Source: an uncultured Syntrophobacteraceae bacterium (GTDB lineage: Bacteria; Desulfobacterota; Syntrophobacteria; Syntrophobacterales; Syntrophobacteraceae). Taken from it: a stretch of 8,636 nt of DNA. How positions within the stretch are numbered: position 1 is the stretch's first letter; the number at the start of each line of letters is the position of its first letter. Of this stretch, positions 1 through 7,025 are shown piece by piece. Position numbers and translations under genes: made by a program. The notes below the pieces were generated by a model, which was not told the origin of the DNA, ran no database searches, and saw only the letters and a program-made list of their open reading frames with translations. Location: the NCBI GenBank assembly GCA_937889795.1, contig CALBZH010000212.1, forward strand, positions 1 to 8,636, written 5' to 3'.

Positions 1-408
1 GAAATGACCCGCCGCTTCGTCCAGGCGACTTTGGAAAACAGTGAGATTTACATTGAGGGACAGACGCATTTGCTGAACAACCCTGAGTTTGCTCATGTCG
101 AGCGGATGCGTCGCATGCTGAAAGCATTTGAGGAGAAATCGCGCATCATTCGTTTGCTCGACATGACCATGGAAGGCTCTTCAGGGGTGCAGATTGTCTT
201 GGGGTCTGAAAGCGATTTGACGGACCTGGGAGAAATCAGCTTGATTTCTTCGCCTTATCGGCGTGGTGATTCGTTGATGGGGGTGCTCGGCGTCATTGGT
301 CCGATCAGGATGGATTATTCGCGGATCATTCCTGTGGTCGAGTTCACCGCGGGGCTGCTGAGCGAGATGCTGGAGGATCAAGAAGATCCGGAGCCCATAA
401 GGTCTTAG
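1..408 (+). CDS. hrcA: Heat-inducible transcription repressor HrcA, C-terminal part (5' end outside window)
   Basis: HrcA represses class I heat-shock genes (groE and dnaK operons) by binding CIRCE operators. The reading frame is already open at base 1, so the N-terminal winged-helix DNA-binding domain lies upstream. What is visible is about 135 residues of a protein usually near 340. It contains the family's C-terminal signatures: a TNLLNQPEF-like segment (here THLLNNPEF), a V-QIVLGSES strand, the SSPYRRGD segment, and the near-invariant GPIRMDYSRIIPVVEFTAGLL block close to the end. The gene ends with a short acidic tail (EDQEDPEPIRS) and TAG. grpE begins 68 bases later on the same strand, which fits the common hrcA-grpE-dnaK order. 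Any CIRCE element would be upstream of the window and cannot be judged. Identity is secure from the C-terminal motifs. Confidence 0.95.
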   Translation, partial: EMTRRFVQATLENSEIYIEGQTHLLNNPEFAHVERMRRMLKAFEEKSRIIRLLDMTMEGSSGVQIVLGSESDLTDLGEISLISSPYRRGDSLMGVLGVIGPIRMDYSRIIPVVEFTAGLLSEMLEDQEDPEPIRS

Positions 409-476
409 GCTCGGCATATCGATGGAATGAGGGTGACAGTCGAAGGATGTGGCGTACAGTCCGAGGGTGGAAACGA

Positions 477-1046
477 ATGAGCGAAGCGAAAGTCCCGGAG
501 GAGGGTGTTTCACAGGAAACGGGAGAAGAGACCGAGGAGCTGACCGCTGAGGCAGTGAGTGGTGAATCGCCCGAAGAGGACGCAGCGAGTGTTCTGGCTG
601 CCAAGGATGAGGAGATCAGGCAGCTGCAGGACCGCATTCTCAGGATGGCGGCCGAAATGGACAACACCAGGAAGCGGCTTGAGCGTGAGAAGAGCGAAGC
701 CATAAGCTTTGCCAATGTGAGTGTGATCAAGGACATGCTTTCCGTGGTGGACAACTTGGAGCGGGCGCTGCAGCATACCGAAAACGAGACAGAGTGTCCC
801 TCCCCCCTCATCGACGGCGTGAAGATGACGCTCAAGGGATTCTTGGATGTGCTGGCGCGGCATGGATGTGTCCCTTTCGATGCGGTGGGCAAGTCGTTCG
901 ACCCCAATTTCCATGAAGCCGTGGCGCAGCAGGAGTCAGCCGAGCACGAGGAGATGACTGTTCTAAGCGAGTTTCAGCGCGGTTACACGCTGAATGATCG
1001 GCTTCTGCGGCCCGCGATGGTTCTGGTGTCCAAGGCTCCCAAGTAG
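477..1046 (+). CDS. grpE: GrpE nucleotide exchange factor
   Basis: GrpE is a dimeric cytoplasmic co-chaperone that releases ADP from DnaK. The 189-residue product has an acidic, disordered N-terminus (residues 1-40, many Glu), then a long charged helix for the dimeric coiled coil (about 41-80, with MDNTRKRLEREK). A four-helix section with VIKDMLSVVDNLERAL (83-98) follows, then a C-terminal beta domain with FDAVGKSFDPNFHEAV (134-149) and GYTLNDRLLRPAMV (169-182). These are the classic GrpE signatures and the length is typical. I chose the ATG at 477 because GAGGG (463-467) lies 9 bases upstream. An in-frame ATG at 447 would add ten residues (MWRTVRGWKR) unlike GrpE N-termini, and its purine stretch directly abuts the start. 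It sits between hrcA and dnaK and is probably co-transcribed with both. Confidence 0.96.
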   Translation: MSEAKVPEEGVSQETGEETEELTAEAVSGESPEEDAASVLAAKDEEIRQLQDRILRMAAEMDNTRKRLEREKSEAISFANVSVIKDMLSVVDNLERALQHTENETECPSPLIDGVKMTLKGFLDVLARHGCVPFDAVGKSFDPNFHEAVAQQESAEHEEMTVLSEFQRGYTLNDRLLRPAMVLVSKAPK

Positions 1047-1171
1047 GTTTCCCGGCGCTGCATTCCAGTGTGCGCGAGATGCTAAGAGGGAGATGATTTG
1101 ATTGGTAAAAGAGAACGCGTCGAGAATAGAGTTCCACGCAGAGACATATGATCACGAAGGAGGCCAAACAA

Positions 1172-3088
1172 ATGAGTAAGGTAATTGGAATCGACCTTGG
1201 GACCACCAACTCGGTGGTTGCTATCATGGAGGGAAAAGACCCCAAAGTGCTCCCCAACGCGGAAGGGGGCCGGACAACGCCATCGATGGTGGCTTTCACG
1301 GACAGTGGCGAGCGACTCGTCGGGCAGGTGGCAAAGCGCCAGGCCATTACCAATCCGGAAAACACGATCTTCGCCGTCAAGCGGTTGATCGGGCGCAAAT
1401 ATGATACCAAGGAAGTTGGACAGGATGTGAAGATCCTGCCTTACAAGATTGTCAAGGCGGGTAACGGAGATGCCCATCTGCAGTGCCGCGGTCGGGATTA
1501 CAGCCCCACGGAGATTTCCGCTTTCATTCTCATGAAGATGAAGCAGACCGCGGAAGACTACTTGGGGGAAAAGGTCACGGAAGCGGTGATCACCGTCCCG
1601 GCCTACTTCAACGACAGTCAGCGGCAGGCGACCAAGGATGCCGGTAAGATCGCTGGCTTGAGCGTCCTGCGGATCATCAACGAGCCGACGGCGGCGTCTC
1701 TGGCATACGGCCTCGACAAGAAGAAGGACGAAAAGATTGCAGTCTTCGACTTGGGTGGCGGAACGTACGACATCTCGATTCTGGAAATCGGGGAAGGCGT
1801 CTTCGAGGTCAAGTCCACCAACGGCGACACTCACCTGGGAGGAGAAGATTTCGATCAGCGGATCATCGACTGGATGGCCACCGAGTTCAAGAAGGACTAT
1901 GGGATTGACCTGCGCGGCGACAAGATGGCCCTGCAGCGCCTGAAAGAGGCTGCTGAAAAGGCCAAGATCGAGTTGTCCTCTACCATGGAGACGGAGATCA
2001 ATCTGCCTTTCATCACGGCAGACGCCTCGGGCCCTAAGCACATGACGATGAAACTGAGCCGGGCAAAGCTCGAGTCGCTCGTCGAAGATCTCATTGACCG
2101 TTTGGTTCCGCCCATGGAAAGCGCGCTGCGCGATGCTGGCATACCGCGATCCTCTATCGACGAGGTCATCCTTGTTGGCGGTATGACGCGAATGCCGCGG
2201 GTTCAGCAGAAGGTCCAGGAATTCTTTGGCAAAGAGCCGCACAAGGGCGTCAATCCTGATGAAGTCGTGGCGGTCGGTGCCGCAATCCAGGCGGGCGTGC
2301 TCAAGGGGGATGTGAAAGACGTTCTGCTGCTTGACGTCACGCCGCTCTCGCTGGGGATTGAGACCCTGGGCGGGGTGATGACGCGACTGATCGAGCGCAA
2401 CACGACGATCCCCACACGCAAGAGCCAGATTTTCTCGACGGCGACGGACAATCAAACCGCCGTCTCCATCCACGTCCTGCAGGGCGAGCGTGAAATGGCT
2501 CCCGACAACAAGACGTTGGGCCGGTTCGAGCTGGTTGGCATCCCGGCGGCGCCTCGTGGGATTCCCCAGATCGAGGTCACCTTTGACATCGATGCCAACG
2601 GCATCGTGCATGTTTCGGCCAAGGATCTGGCCACGCAGAAGGAGCAGTCTATCCGGATCACGGCATCCAGCGGGCTGAGCGAAGAGGAGATCAAGAGCTT
2701 CGTGAAAGAAGCCGAGATGCACGCCGAGGAAGACAAAAAGAAACGTGAGCTCATCGAAACGCGCAATCATGCGGATACCATGATTTACAGCACGGAGAAG
2801 ACCTTGCGTGAAATGGGCGACAAGGTTGACGCCCAGACGCGCTCGGATATCGAGTCACAGATCGAGAAGCTGCGCAAAGTGATCGACGGGAACGACAAGG
2901 ATGCCATCCAGCGCGAGCTGGATCAGCTCATGCAGGTTTCGCACAAACTGGCGGAAGAGGCGTACAAGCGGGCGGCCAGCCAGCAGGCGGGACCCGAGGC
3001 GGGACCGGGCGCCCAGGAAGCGGAATCCCGGAAGAAAGCCGACGATGACGTTGTCGATGCTGACTTCGAAGAGGTAAAAGACAAGTAG
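1172..3088 (+). CDS. dnaK: Molecular chaperone DnaK (Hsp70)
   Basis: DnaK is the ATP-dependent cytosolic Hsp70 that binds unfolded polypeptides, working with DnaJ and GrpE. The 638-residue product matches the usual bacterial length. The ATPase domain (1-380) has GIDLGTTNS (6-14) for phosphate binding, [13 protein letters not shown] (168-180), [10 protein letters not shown] (191-200) with the conserved Thr198, and [13 protein letters not shown] (333-345). The linker DVLLLDV (383-389) leads into the substrate-binding beta domain ([11 protein letters not shown], 392-402) and a helical lid (about 505-600). The tail is disordered, rich in Gly, Pro, Gln and Ala, and ends [15 protein letters not shown], the typical bacterial DnaK terminus. 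The start at 1172 is fixed by GAAGGAGG (1156-1163), 8 bases upstream; an in-frame ATG at 1148 precedes that ribosome binding site and is rejected. The 125-base gap after grpE shows no clear promoter. A strong hairpin follows the gene. dnaJ is not downstream. Confidence 0.98.
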   Translation: MSKVIGIDLGTTNSVVAIMEGKDPKVLPNAEGGRTTPSMVAFTDSGERLVGQVAKRQAITNPENTIFAVKRLIGRKYDTKEVGQDVKILPYKIVKAGNGDAHLQCRGRDYSPTEISAFILMKMKQTAEDYLGEKVTEAVITVPAYFNDSQRQATKDAGKIAGLSVLRIINEPTAASLAYGLDKKKDEKIAVFDLGGGTYDISILEIGEGVFEVKSTNGDTHLGGEDFDQRIIDWMATEFKKDYGIDLRGDKMALQRLKEAAEKAKIELSSTMETEINLPFITADASGPKHMTMKLSRAKLESLVEDLIDRLVPPMESALRDAGIPRSSIDEVILVGGMTRMPRVQQKVQEFFGKEPHKGVNPDEVVAVGAAIQAGVLKGDVKDVLLLDVTPLSLGIETLGGVMTRLIERNTTIPTRKSQIFSTATDNQTAVSIHVLQGEREMAPDNKTLGRFELVGIPAAPRGIPQIEVTFDIDANGIVHVSAKDLATQKEQSIRITASSGLSEEEIKSFVKEAEMHAEEDKKKRELIETRNHADTMIYSTEKTLREMGDKVDAQTRSDIESQIEKLRKVIDGNDKDAIQRELDQLMQVSHKLAEEAYKRAASQQAGPEAGPGAQEAESRKKADDDVVDADFEEVKDK

Positions 3089-3128
3089 GGACGAGCCGAT
3101 TTTATTCGATGGACTTGTGTTGAGCGAG

Positions 3129-3172
3129 GCACAAAGGGCGTACGATGTTTCGTGTGCCCTTTGTGCTGTTTT
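3129..3172 (+). terminator. Hairpin terminator after dnaK
   Basis: GCACAAAGGGC (3129-3139) pairs perfectly with GCCCTTTGTGC (3156-3166). The stem continues inward through two G-T wobbles and ACGA/TCGT to a four-base loop TGTT (3146-3149), about 17 pairs in all. The following TGTTTT (3167-3172) is a short, imperfect T-run. It lies 40 bases past the dnaK stop and likely ends the heat-shock operon. The rest of the dnaK-lipoprotein gap (to 3300) shows no other convincing signal. Confidence 0.85.
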
Positions 3173-3300
3173 GAGGTATAGAACGATGCGTTCGTTCGGT
3201 ACTGGGATGTTTGCGCGGAGCCGTTTGACCGTTCATCGAGGCCGCTCGTGCCCCGCGTATCCATTCTCAAGGTAGTCTTCATGGCTTGACGAGGTTCCCA

Positions 3301-5247
3301 ATGAAAAGAGCAGCTACGTATCTGGTTGTATGCTTTGTGCTCCTCGCCTTGGCGAGCTGTACGTCGAGCTCGTCTCCTCCCGTCTCCCAGGGTGGGGCTC
3401 CGGCACTTTCGGCCACGGTTCCCAAGGATGCAGAGGTCCTCTGGCAGAAGGCCGAGCAGGAAAAGAAGTCGGGTAAAACGGTTGCGGCCATTGCGACGCT
3501 GGAGCGGATTGCTCAAGCCTATCCCGGCAATGTGATTGCGCCCAGGGCCCTGCACCGACTTGGAGAGATTCAGCTGGAGCAAAACAACGGAGAGCGGGCT
3601 CTTAAATATATCGACTACTTGCTTTACACGTATCCCACGTGGGAGGGGAGCGGTGCGGCGAAGGTGGATCGGCTTCGTGCGTACGCGCTGCTCGGCAAGA
3701 GGAAGCAGGTTACGAAGGAGGCCGTGCCCCTTTGGGAATCGACTGTGGGGCAGCCGAAGACTCAGCTCAACCTCGCGAGGTTGATGGCAGACGTCTATAA
3801 GAGCGAGGGGGACACGGAGACGGCGTTCGAGTGGCTGGGGGCTGCGTTTCCTTTGACCCATGCGCCGGAAGAGCAGCGAAGCCTCGCTCAGACGACGGTG
3901 GGCGTGCTTGAAGATGCGAGCGAATCCACCGTTAGGAAGCTCTACAAGAAGACCAGCTCCGACTTCATGCTGGTGTTTCTGGAATACCGTCTCTTCCAGC
4001 TCGCGGGCAAGAAATCGTCTGCCGAAGAGAGCCAGCAGCGCATCAGGGAGCTTGTCAAGCGTTATCCTTCCCACCCGTTGGCGCCTGAATTGCAGGCAGC
4101 ACTTCGCGGAGGAGGGGGGAGTGGCAAGGTCGCCGGGCGCGGTGTGGAGCCTGCTCTGCCTCTGAACATCAACAAGATCGGATGCCTGGTTCCCTTGAAC
4201 GGACCCCACGAAAAGTATGGCCGCATGGTTCAGCGCGGCCTGAACATGGCTCTCGAAGACTGGAACAAGCGGAACCCCAATCAGACGGTCAACCTTGTCG
4301 TCAAAGATGCGCCCACCGAAGGGGACGGTGCCCTGAAAGCCTTCACTGCCCTGGCCAAGGAAGAGGGGGTTGCGGCGGTCATTGGCCCGCTTGGAGGACA
4401 GTCCGTCAAGGCCTTGGCGCCTGAAGCGGACCGCCTTGGGGTCCCCATGCTGGCCCTGACCCAGAGAGATGACGATGTGCCCCGAAATGCCTACGTGCTC
4501 CATGTCTTCCTGGATAATCAGGATCTGGTCCGTTCTCTGGTGCGCTATTGCCGCACAAAGCTGGGCTACACCCGCTTTGCCTCGCTTTATCCAGACGACC
4601 GCTACGGGCAGAGGCTTTCAAAGGCATTTGCAGAGGTCGTGCGCCAGGAAGGCGGCAACCTCGTGACGAGCGTGGCTTACAAAGAGAAGACAACGGATTT
4701 CAAGGATCCTCTCCAGAAGCTGCTGACGGTCGCCAATCAGAATCTGCCTCCGTCTGGGACGGAAATGGCCCCCTTCGAGGCGCTGTTCATTCCCGACCAG
4801 ATTCAGGCTTTGTCGCTGATCGCACCGCAGCTTCCGCACAACAACGTGCTGGGAGCCGTCTTGCTTGGAACCAATCTTTGGGCGGAAGGCCCCCTGCTTG
4901 ATGTTGGGAGTAGTTATATTGAGCAGGCGATGTTCGCGACGCCATTTTACGCTGAGTCCGACATGCCCGGGAGCAAGGCTTTCTGCCAGCGGTTTGAGGA
5001 ACTGTATCAATCCACCCCTTCCTACCTTGAAGCGCAAGCCTATGATGCGCTGATGCTCCTGTTGGCCGGCCGGTCCTCACTGCGGGGGGGCGCCGGGGAT
5101 CGTTACTCGATCCTGCAAGGCATTCAGCAGATCCGAAATTACGAAGGGGTTTCCGGAACCTATTCATTCTCGCCGGAGGGCGATCTGAAACGGAATTATT
5201 TGATCTTTCAAATACAAAACGGCCAGATCGTGCGTGTGTCTAACTGA
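3301..5247 (+). CDS. LpoA/LppC-like lipoprotein: TPR-like half plus periplasmic-binding-protein-like half
   Basis: This is a predicted outer-membrane or periplasm-anchored lipoprotein of 648 residues. The N-terminus has a short basic region (MKRAAT), a hydrophobic core and a lipobox LASC (17-20), so lipidation would fall on Cys20. A Ser/Pro-rich linker follows, then TPR-like helical repeats (about 44-265) such as LWQKAEQEKKSGKTVAAIATLE and ALKYIDYLLYTYP. A glycine-rich hinge (270-275) leads to a type I periplasmic-binding fold (about 289-648) with IGCLVPLNGPHEKYGRMVQRG, AAVIGPLGGQSV and ASLYPDDRYGQRL. In gamma-proteobacteria this layout (LpoA, 678 residues in E. coli) activates the peptidoglycan synthase PBP1A. 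Proteins of this type are often labelled penicillin-binding protein activator or branched-chain amino acid ABC substrate-binding protein. I infer an envelope role; the exact partner is unknown. No transporter genes adjoin it, which argues against an ABC import role. The ATG at 3301 follows GAGG (3291-3294) and starts a proper signal peptide; an in-frame TTG at 3286 is less likely. Confidence 0.85.
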   Translation: MKRAATYLVVCFVLLALASCTSSSSPPVSQGGAPALSATVPKDAEVLWQKAEQEKKSGKTVAAIATLERIAQAYPGNVIAPRALHRLGEIQLEQNNGERALKYIDYLLYTYPTWEGSGAAKVDRLRAYALLGKRKQVTKEAVPLWESTVGQPKTQLNLARLMADVYKSEGDTETAFEWLGAAFPLTHAPEEQRSLAQTTVGVLEDASESTVRKLYKKTSSDFMLVFLEYRLFQLAGKKSSAEESQQRIRELVKRYPSHPLAPELQAALRGGGGSGKVAGRGVEPALPLNINKIGCLVPLNGPHEKYGRMVQRGLNMALEDWNKRNPNQTVNLVVKDAPTEGDGALKAFTALAKEEGVAAVIGPLGGQSVKALAPEADRLGVPMLALTQRDDDVPRNAYVLHVFLDNQDLVRSLVRYCRTKLGYTRFASLYPDDRYGQRLSKAFAEVVRQEGGNLVTSVAYKEKTTDFKDPLQKLLTVANQNLPPSGTEMAPFEALFIPDQIQALSLIAPQLPHNNVLGAVLLGTNLWAEGPLLDVGSSYIEQAMFATPFYAESDMPGSKAFCQRFEELYQSTPSYLEAQAYDALMLLLAGRSSLRGGAGDRYSILQGIQQIRNYEGVSGTYSFSPEGDLKRNYLIFQIQNGQIVRVSN

Positions 5248-5270
5248 GCCGTTGCAGTGAAGATCGTGCC

Positions 5271-5298
5271 TTGACAACAGAGTGAGCCGTTTTATAAT
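5271..5298 (+). promoter_or_regulatory. Sigma-70-type promoter with both hexamers at full consensus, for the FmdB-family gene
   Basis: TTGACA (5271-5276) and TATAAT (5293-5298) are both exact consensus hexamers, separated by 16 bases. Transcription would start near 5305, giving a leader of about 65 bases before the ATG at 5371. It lies just after the lipoprotein gene ends (5247), so the small downstream gene probably has its own strong housekeeping promoter. Confidence 0.88.
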
Positions 5299-5304
5299 GG
5301 GGTT

Positions 5305-5334
5305 GGTTGTCGGAAGGGCAACCGAAGTGCTTCG
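5305..5334 (+). repeat. Inverted repeats (two small hairpins) in the leader of the FmdB-family gene
   Basis: GGTTG (5305-5309) can pair with CAACC (5319-5323), and CGAA (5323-5326) with TTCG (5331-5334). The two stems share base 5323, so they would be stacked or alternative. They begin about where transcription should start. The first could protect the 5' end of the mRNA. The function is inference; the pairing is visible but short. Confidence 0.4.
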
Positions 5335-5370
5335 AGGGAGCATGCGAAACGAAAACTGGAGGTAAACGCA

Positions 5371-5637
5371 ATGCCAATCTACGAGTATGAATGTCTGCAG
5401 TGTGGGAAGACGACCGAAGCGATGCAGAAATTCTCCGATGAGCCTCTCAAGACCTGCGGTCACTGCAAGGGCGAGCTGCACAAGCTGATTTCGATGAGCA
5501 CCTTCCATCTCAAAGGCTCAGGTTGGTACGTGACGGACTACTCCGGAAAGAACCAAAGCACGAGCGCGACCAAGAGCAGCGAGGCTCCCAAGGCTGACAA
5601 GTCCGACAAGCCGGCAAGCGCACCTGCGAGTGAGTGA
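5371..5637 (+). CDS. FmdB family zinc-ribbon protein
   Basis: This is a small cytoplasmic protein of 88 residues, of the FmdB/CxxC-CxxC regulatory-type family. The start MPIYEYECLQCG is the family hallmark. Four cysteines at 8, 11, 29 and 32 (ECLQCG and KTCGHCKG) should bind one zinc ion. The conserved stretch ISMSTFHLKGSGWYVTDY (40-57) follows, and then a Ser/Ala/Lys/Pro-rich, probably disordered tail (about 61-88). The name comes from a proposed regulator of formamidase in Methylophilus, but the molecular role of most members is not established. The start is fixed by GGAGG (5358-5362), 8 bases upstream. It has its own consensus promoter and a terminator downstream, so it looks monocistronic. 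It may be a nucleic-acid or protein-binding accessory factor, which is inference. Confidence 0.9.
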   Translation: MPIYEYECLQCGKTTEAMQKFSDEPLKTCGHCKGELHKLISMSTFHLKGSGWYVTDYSGKNQSTSATKSSEAPKADKSDKPASAPASE

Positions 5638-5739
5638 TCCCAGCAGCATACGCTCTCAGATCGAACATTTCGCTTTACCTTTGTCTCAGTGAGGTGCATC
5701 CCGTCGAGGGGAGCATCGTTCATTCCTCGATCAAAAAGT

Positions 5740-5767
5740 GCGGGCCATTCGGCCCGCTTTCTTCTTT
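5740..5767 (+). terminator. Intrinsic terminator after the FmdB-family gene
   Basis: GCGGGCC (5740-5746) pairs perfectly with GGCCCGC (5751-5757) around a four-base loop ATTC. The T-rich run TTTCTTCTTT follows. An A-rich run (5733-5737) precedes the stem. It lies about 100 bases past the stop codon and separates this unit from the corrinoid adenosyltransferase gene. The 100 bases in between hold no recognisable gene. Confidence 0.88.
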
Positions 5768-5795
5768 ACCTCCTTCACCGTTTGCTATCCCTGTT

Positions 5796-5842
5796 CCGGG
5801 GTGTGGTCCGTCATTCGAGATGTCAGGGACTGTGAGCCCCGG
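5796..5842 (+). repeat. Nested inverted repeat in the leader of the corrinoid adenosyltransferase gene
   Basis: CCGGGG (5796-5801) is complementary to CCCCGG (5837-5842). Inside it GTCC (5806-5809) is complementary to GGAC (5827-5830), so the leader can fold into an interrupted hairpin ending 26 bases before the ATG. No T-run follows, so it is not a standard terminator. I see no B12-box consensus, so I do not call it a cobalamin riboswitch. Confidence 0.4.
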
Positions 5843-5868
5843 CTTTGTCCGCTTTCAAGAGGTTCAGG

Positions 5869-6390
5869 ATGCGCAGAGGTCTGCTGTTGGTATTCACCGG
5901 AAATGGAAAGGGAAAGACCACGGCGGCATTGGGAATGGTGCTGCGAGCGTCAGGGCATGGAATGCGGTCCCTGATCCTCCAGTTCATCAAAGGCGGCTGG
6001 AATTACGGTGAGCTTGAAGCCTGTAAGATGTTGAGCGGGGTTACAATCCGACAGTTGGGAACGGGATTCACGTGGAAGAAGGAATCAATGGAGGAAGATC
6101 GACGTCTGGCCGTCGAGGGTTGGGCTGTTGCTTCCGATGCGATCCGTAGGGGTGAATACGACTTGATTGTCCTGGATGAGCTGAACCTGGTGCTGTCCTA
6201 TGGGCTGCTCCCGGTGCGGACGGTTTTGGATGTCATCAGGGGGCGGCCGGAGCACGTCCACGTCGTGGTGACGGGGCGCAATGCCCCCGATGAACTGGCT
6301 GCCGCCGCCGACTTGGTCACGGAAATGGCGCTGGTGAGGCATCATTACCACGACCAGCAGATCGCTGCCCAGAAAGGCATCGAATTCTAG
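5869..6390 (+). CDS. cobO: Cob(I)yrinic acid a,c-diamide adenosyltransferase (CobA/CobO/BtuR type)
   Basis: The enzyme transfers the 5'-deoxyadenosyl group of ATP to the reduced cobalt of corrinoids (EC 2.5.1.17), making adenosylcobalamin in the cytoplasm. The 173-residue product has the P-loop TGNGKGKTTAALG (10-22) near the N-terminus, QFIKGGWNYGE (38-48), LGTGFTWK (63-70), the Walker-B-like DLIVLDELNLVLSYGLL (98-114), VVTGRNAP (133-140), ADLVTEM (147-153) and the C-terminal AQKGIEF (167-173). All are typical of the CobA-type family. It is shorter than E. coli BtuR (196 residues) because it lacks the N-terminal extension, as many anaerobe members do. The ATG at 5869 follows AAGAGG (5857-5862); an in-frame TTG at 5845 precedes that site. 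It is probably first in a run with the next genes. In such organisms B12 serves methylmalonyl-CoA mutase and methyltransferases (inference). Confidence 0.94.
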   Translation: MRRGLLLVFTGNGKGKTTAALGMVLRASGHGMRSLILQFIKGGWNYGELEACKMLSGVTIRQLGTGFTWKKESMEEDRRLAVEGWAVASDAIRRGEYDLIVLDELNLVLSYGLLPVRTVLDVIRGRPEHVHVVVTGRNAPDELAAAADLVTEMALVRHHYHDQQIAAQKGIEF

Positions 6391-6978
6391 ATGGGCAGGG
6401 CCAGCGAGCGTGAACGCCTTGAGCGCCTGTACGCCAGGATTCAAGCAGACCCGCTGAGTCGCAACGGACGAATGGGATCGGTTTTCGTCCCCGGCGTGGG
6501 ACCGCTGGTTAGAGGGATTCCCGTGCTGGTCGGAGAGGCACCTGGGCGTCAGGAGGAACAGCGCCGAGAGCCCTTTGTGGGTCAAGCCGGTCAAAACCTC
6601 AATGTGCTTCTTGCGTCTTGCGGATGGTCGCGCGAGGCGGTATTCATTACGAATCTGGTGAAATTCCGTCCGATTGGTGCTGCGGGAGCCAATCGGAGCC
6701 CGACTCTTTCCGAAGGACACCATGCATTGACCTATCTGCTCGAGGAGCTCGAGATCCTCCATCCATCACTCGTAGTTTGCCTGGGGCTGAGCGCCGCCCG
6801 CATCCTGTTGGACGACCGGGGTCTCAAGATGGGGCAGGCGAACGGGATATGGTTCTCCGGCCGTGGCTACCAGATCGCCGCCACGTATCACCCGTCTCCC
6901 TTCAATTTCCATGTGCCGTCTAAACGCGAGGCCTTGTTCAAGGCTTTTCAGCGCTTCAAGGACTTGTCTCTGAAATAA
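6391..6978 (+). CDS. Family-4-like uracil-DNA glycosylase lacking the Fe-S cysteines
   Basis: Uracil-DNA glycosylases remove uracil from DNA to start base-excision repair. The 195-residue product has motif 1, GEAPGRQEEQRREPFVGQAG (48-67), typical of family 4 enzymes. It also has FITNLVKFRP (85-94) with the RSPT turn (102-105), the strand VVCLGLSAARILL (128-140), and motif 2 TYHPSPFNF (165-173). Family 4 proteins normally hold a 4Fe-4S cluster through four cysteines: two near the N-terminus, one in VVKCRP and one further on. Here the only cysteines are C77 and C130, and VKCRP has become VKFRP. The fold is therefore predicted to be cluster-free, and activity is not certain. The ATG is the base right after the previous stop (TAGATG), so translation is probably coupled to the adenosyltransferase. 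No separate strong ribosome binding site is seen. A non-enzymatic uracil-binding role is an alternative. Confidence 0.85.
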   Translation: MGRASERERLERLYARIQADPLSRNGRMGSVFVPGVGPLVRGIPVLVGEAPGRQEEQRREPFVGQAGQNLNVLLASCGWSREAVFITNLVKFRPIGAAGANRSPTLSEGHHALTYLLEELEILHPSLVVCLGLSAARILLDDRGLKMGQANGIWFSGRGYQIAATYHPSPFNFHVPSKREALFKAFQRFKDLSLK

Positions 6979-7025
6979 GGCCTGGGGTCTCTTAGGGATC
7001 ACCTTTTGTGGAGTTTTGAACCGCC

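Noticed and set aside
409..476. CIRCE operator between hrcA and grpE
   Set aside because: No TTAGCACTC-N9-GAGTGCTAA-like repeat is visible in the gap, nor in the 1047-1171 gap before dnaK.
344..907. Minus-strand open frames opposite grpE
   Set aside because: Their sequences are low-complexity Ser/Leu-rich or His-rich shadows of the GrpE frame.
1082..2770. A 562-codon open frame on the minus strand opposite dnaK
   Set aside because: Long antisense frames opposite dnaK are a known by-product of its codon bias. The predicted protein has no recognisable domain, while the + strand product is an unmistakable DnaK.
3173..3300. Promoter for the lipoprotein gene (TATAGA at 3177-3182)
   Set aside because: There is no acceptable -35 hexamer at the right distance, since that stretch is inside the terminator hairpin.
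2923..4503. A 526-codon open frame on the minus strand opposite the end of dnaK and the lipoprotein gene
   Set aside because: It runs through the dnaK terminator hairpin and two unrelated + strand genes, and shows no domain or plausible ribosome binding site.
5768..5868. Cobalamin riboswitch upstream of the adenosyltransferase gene
   Set aside because: The B12-box consensus is not recognisable, and about 100 bases is short for this class.
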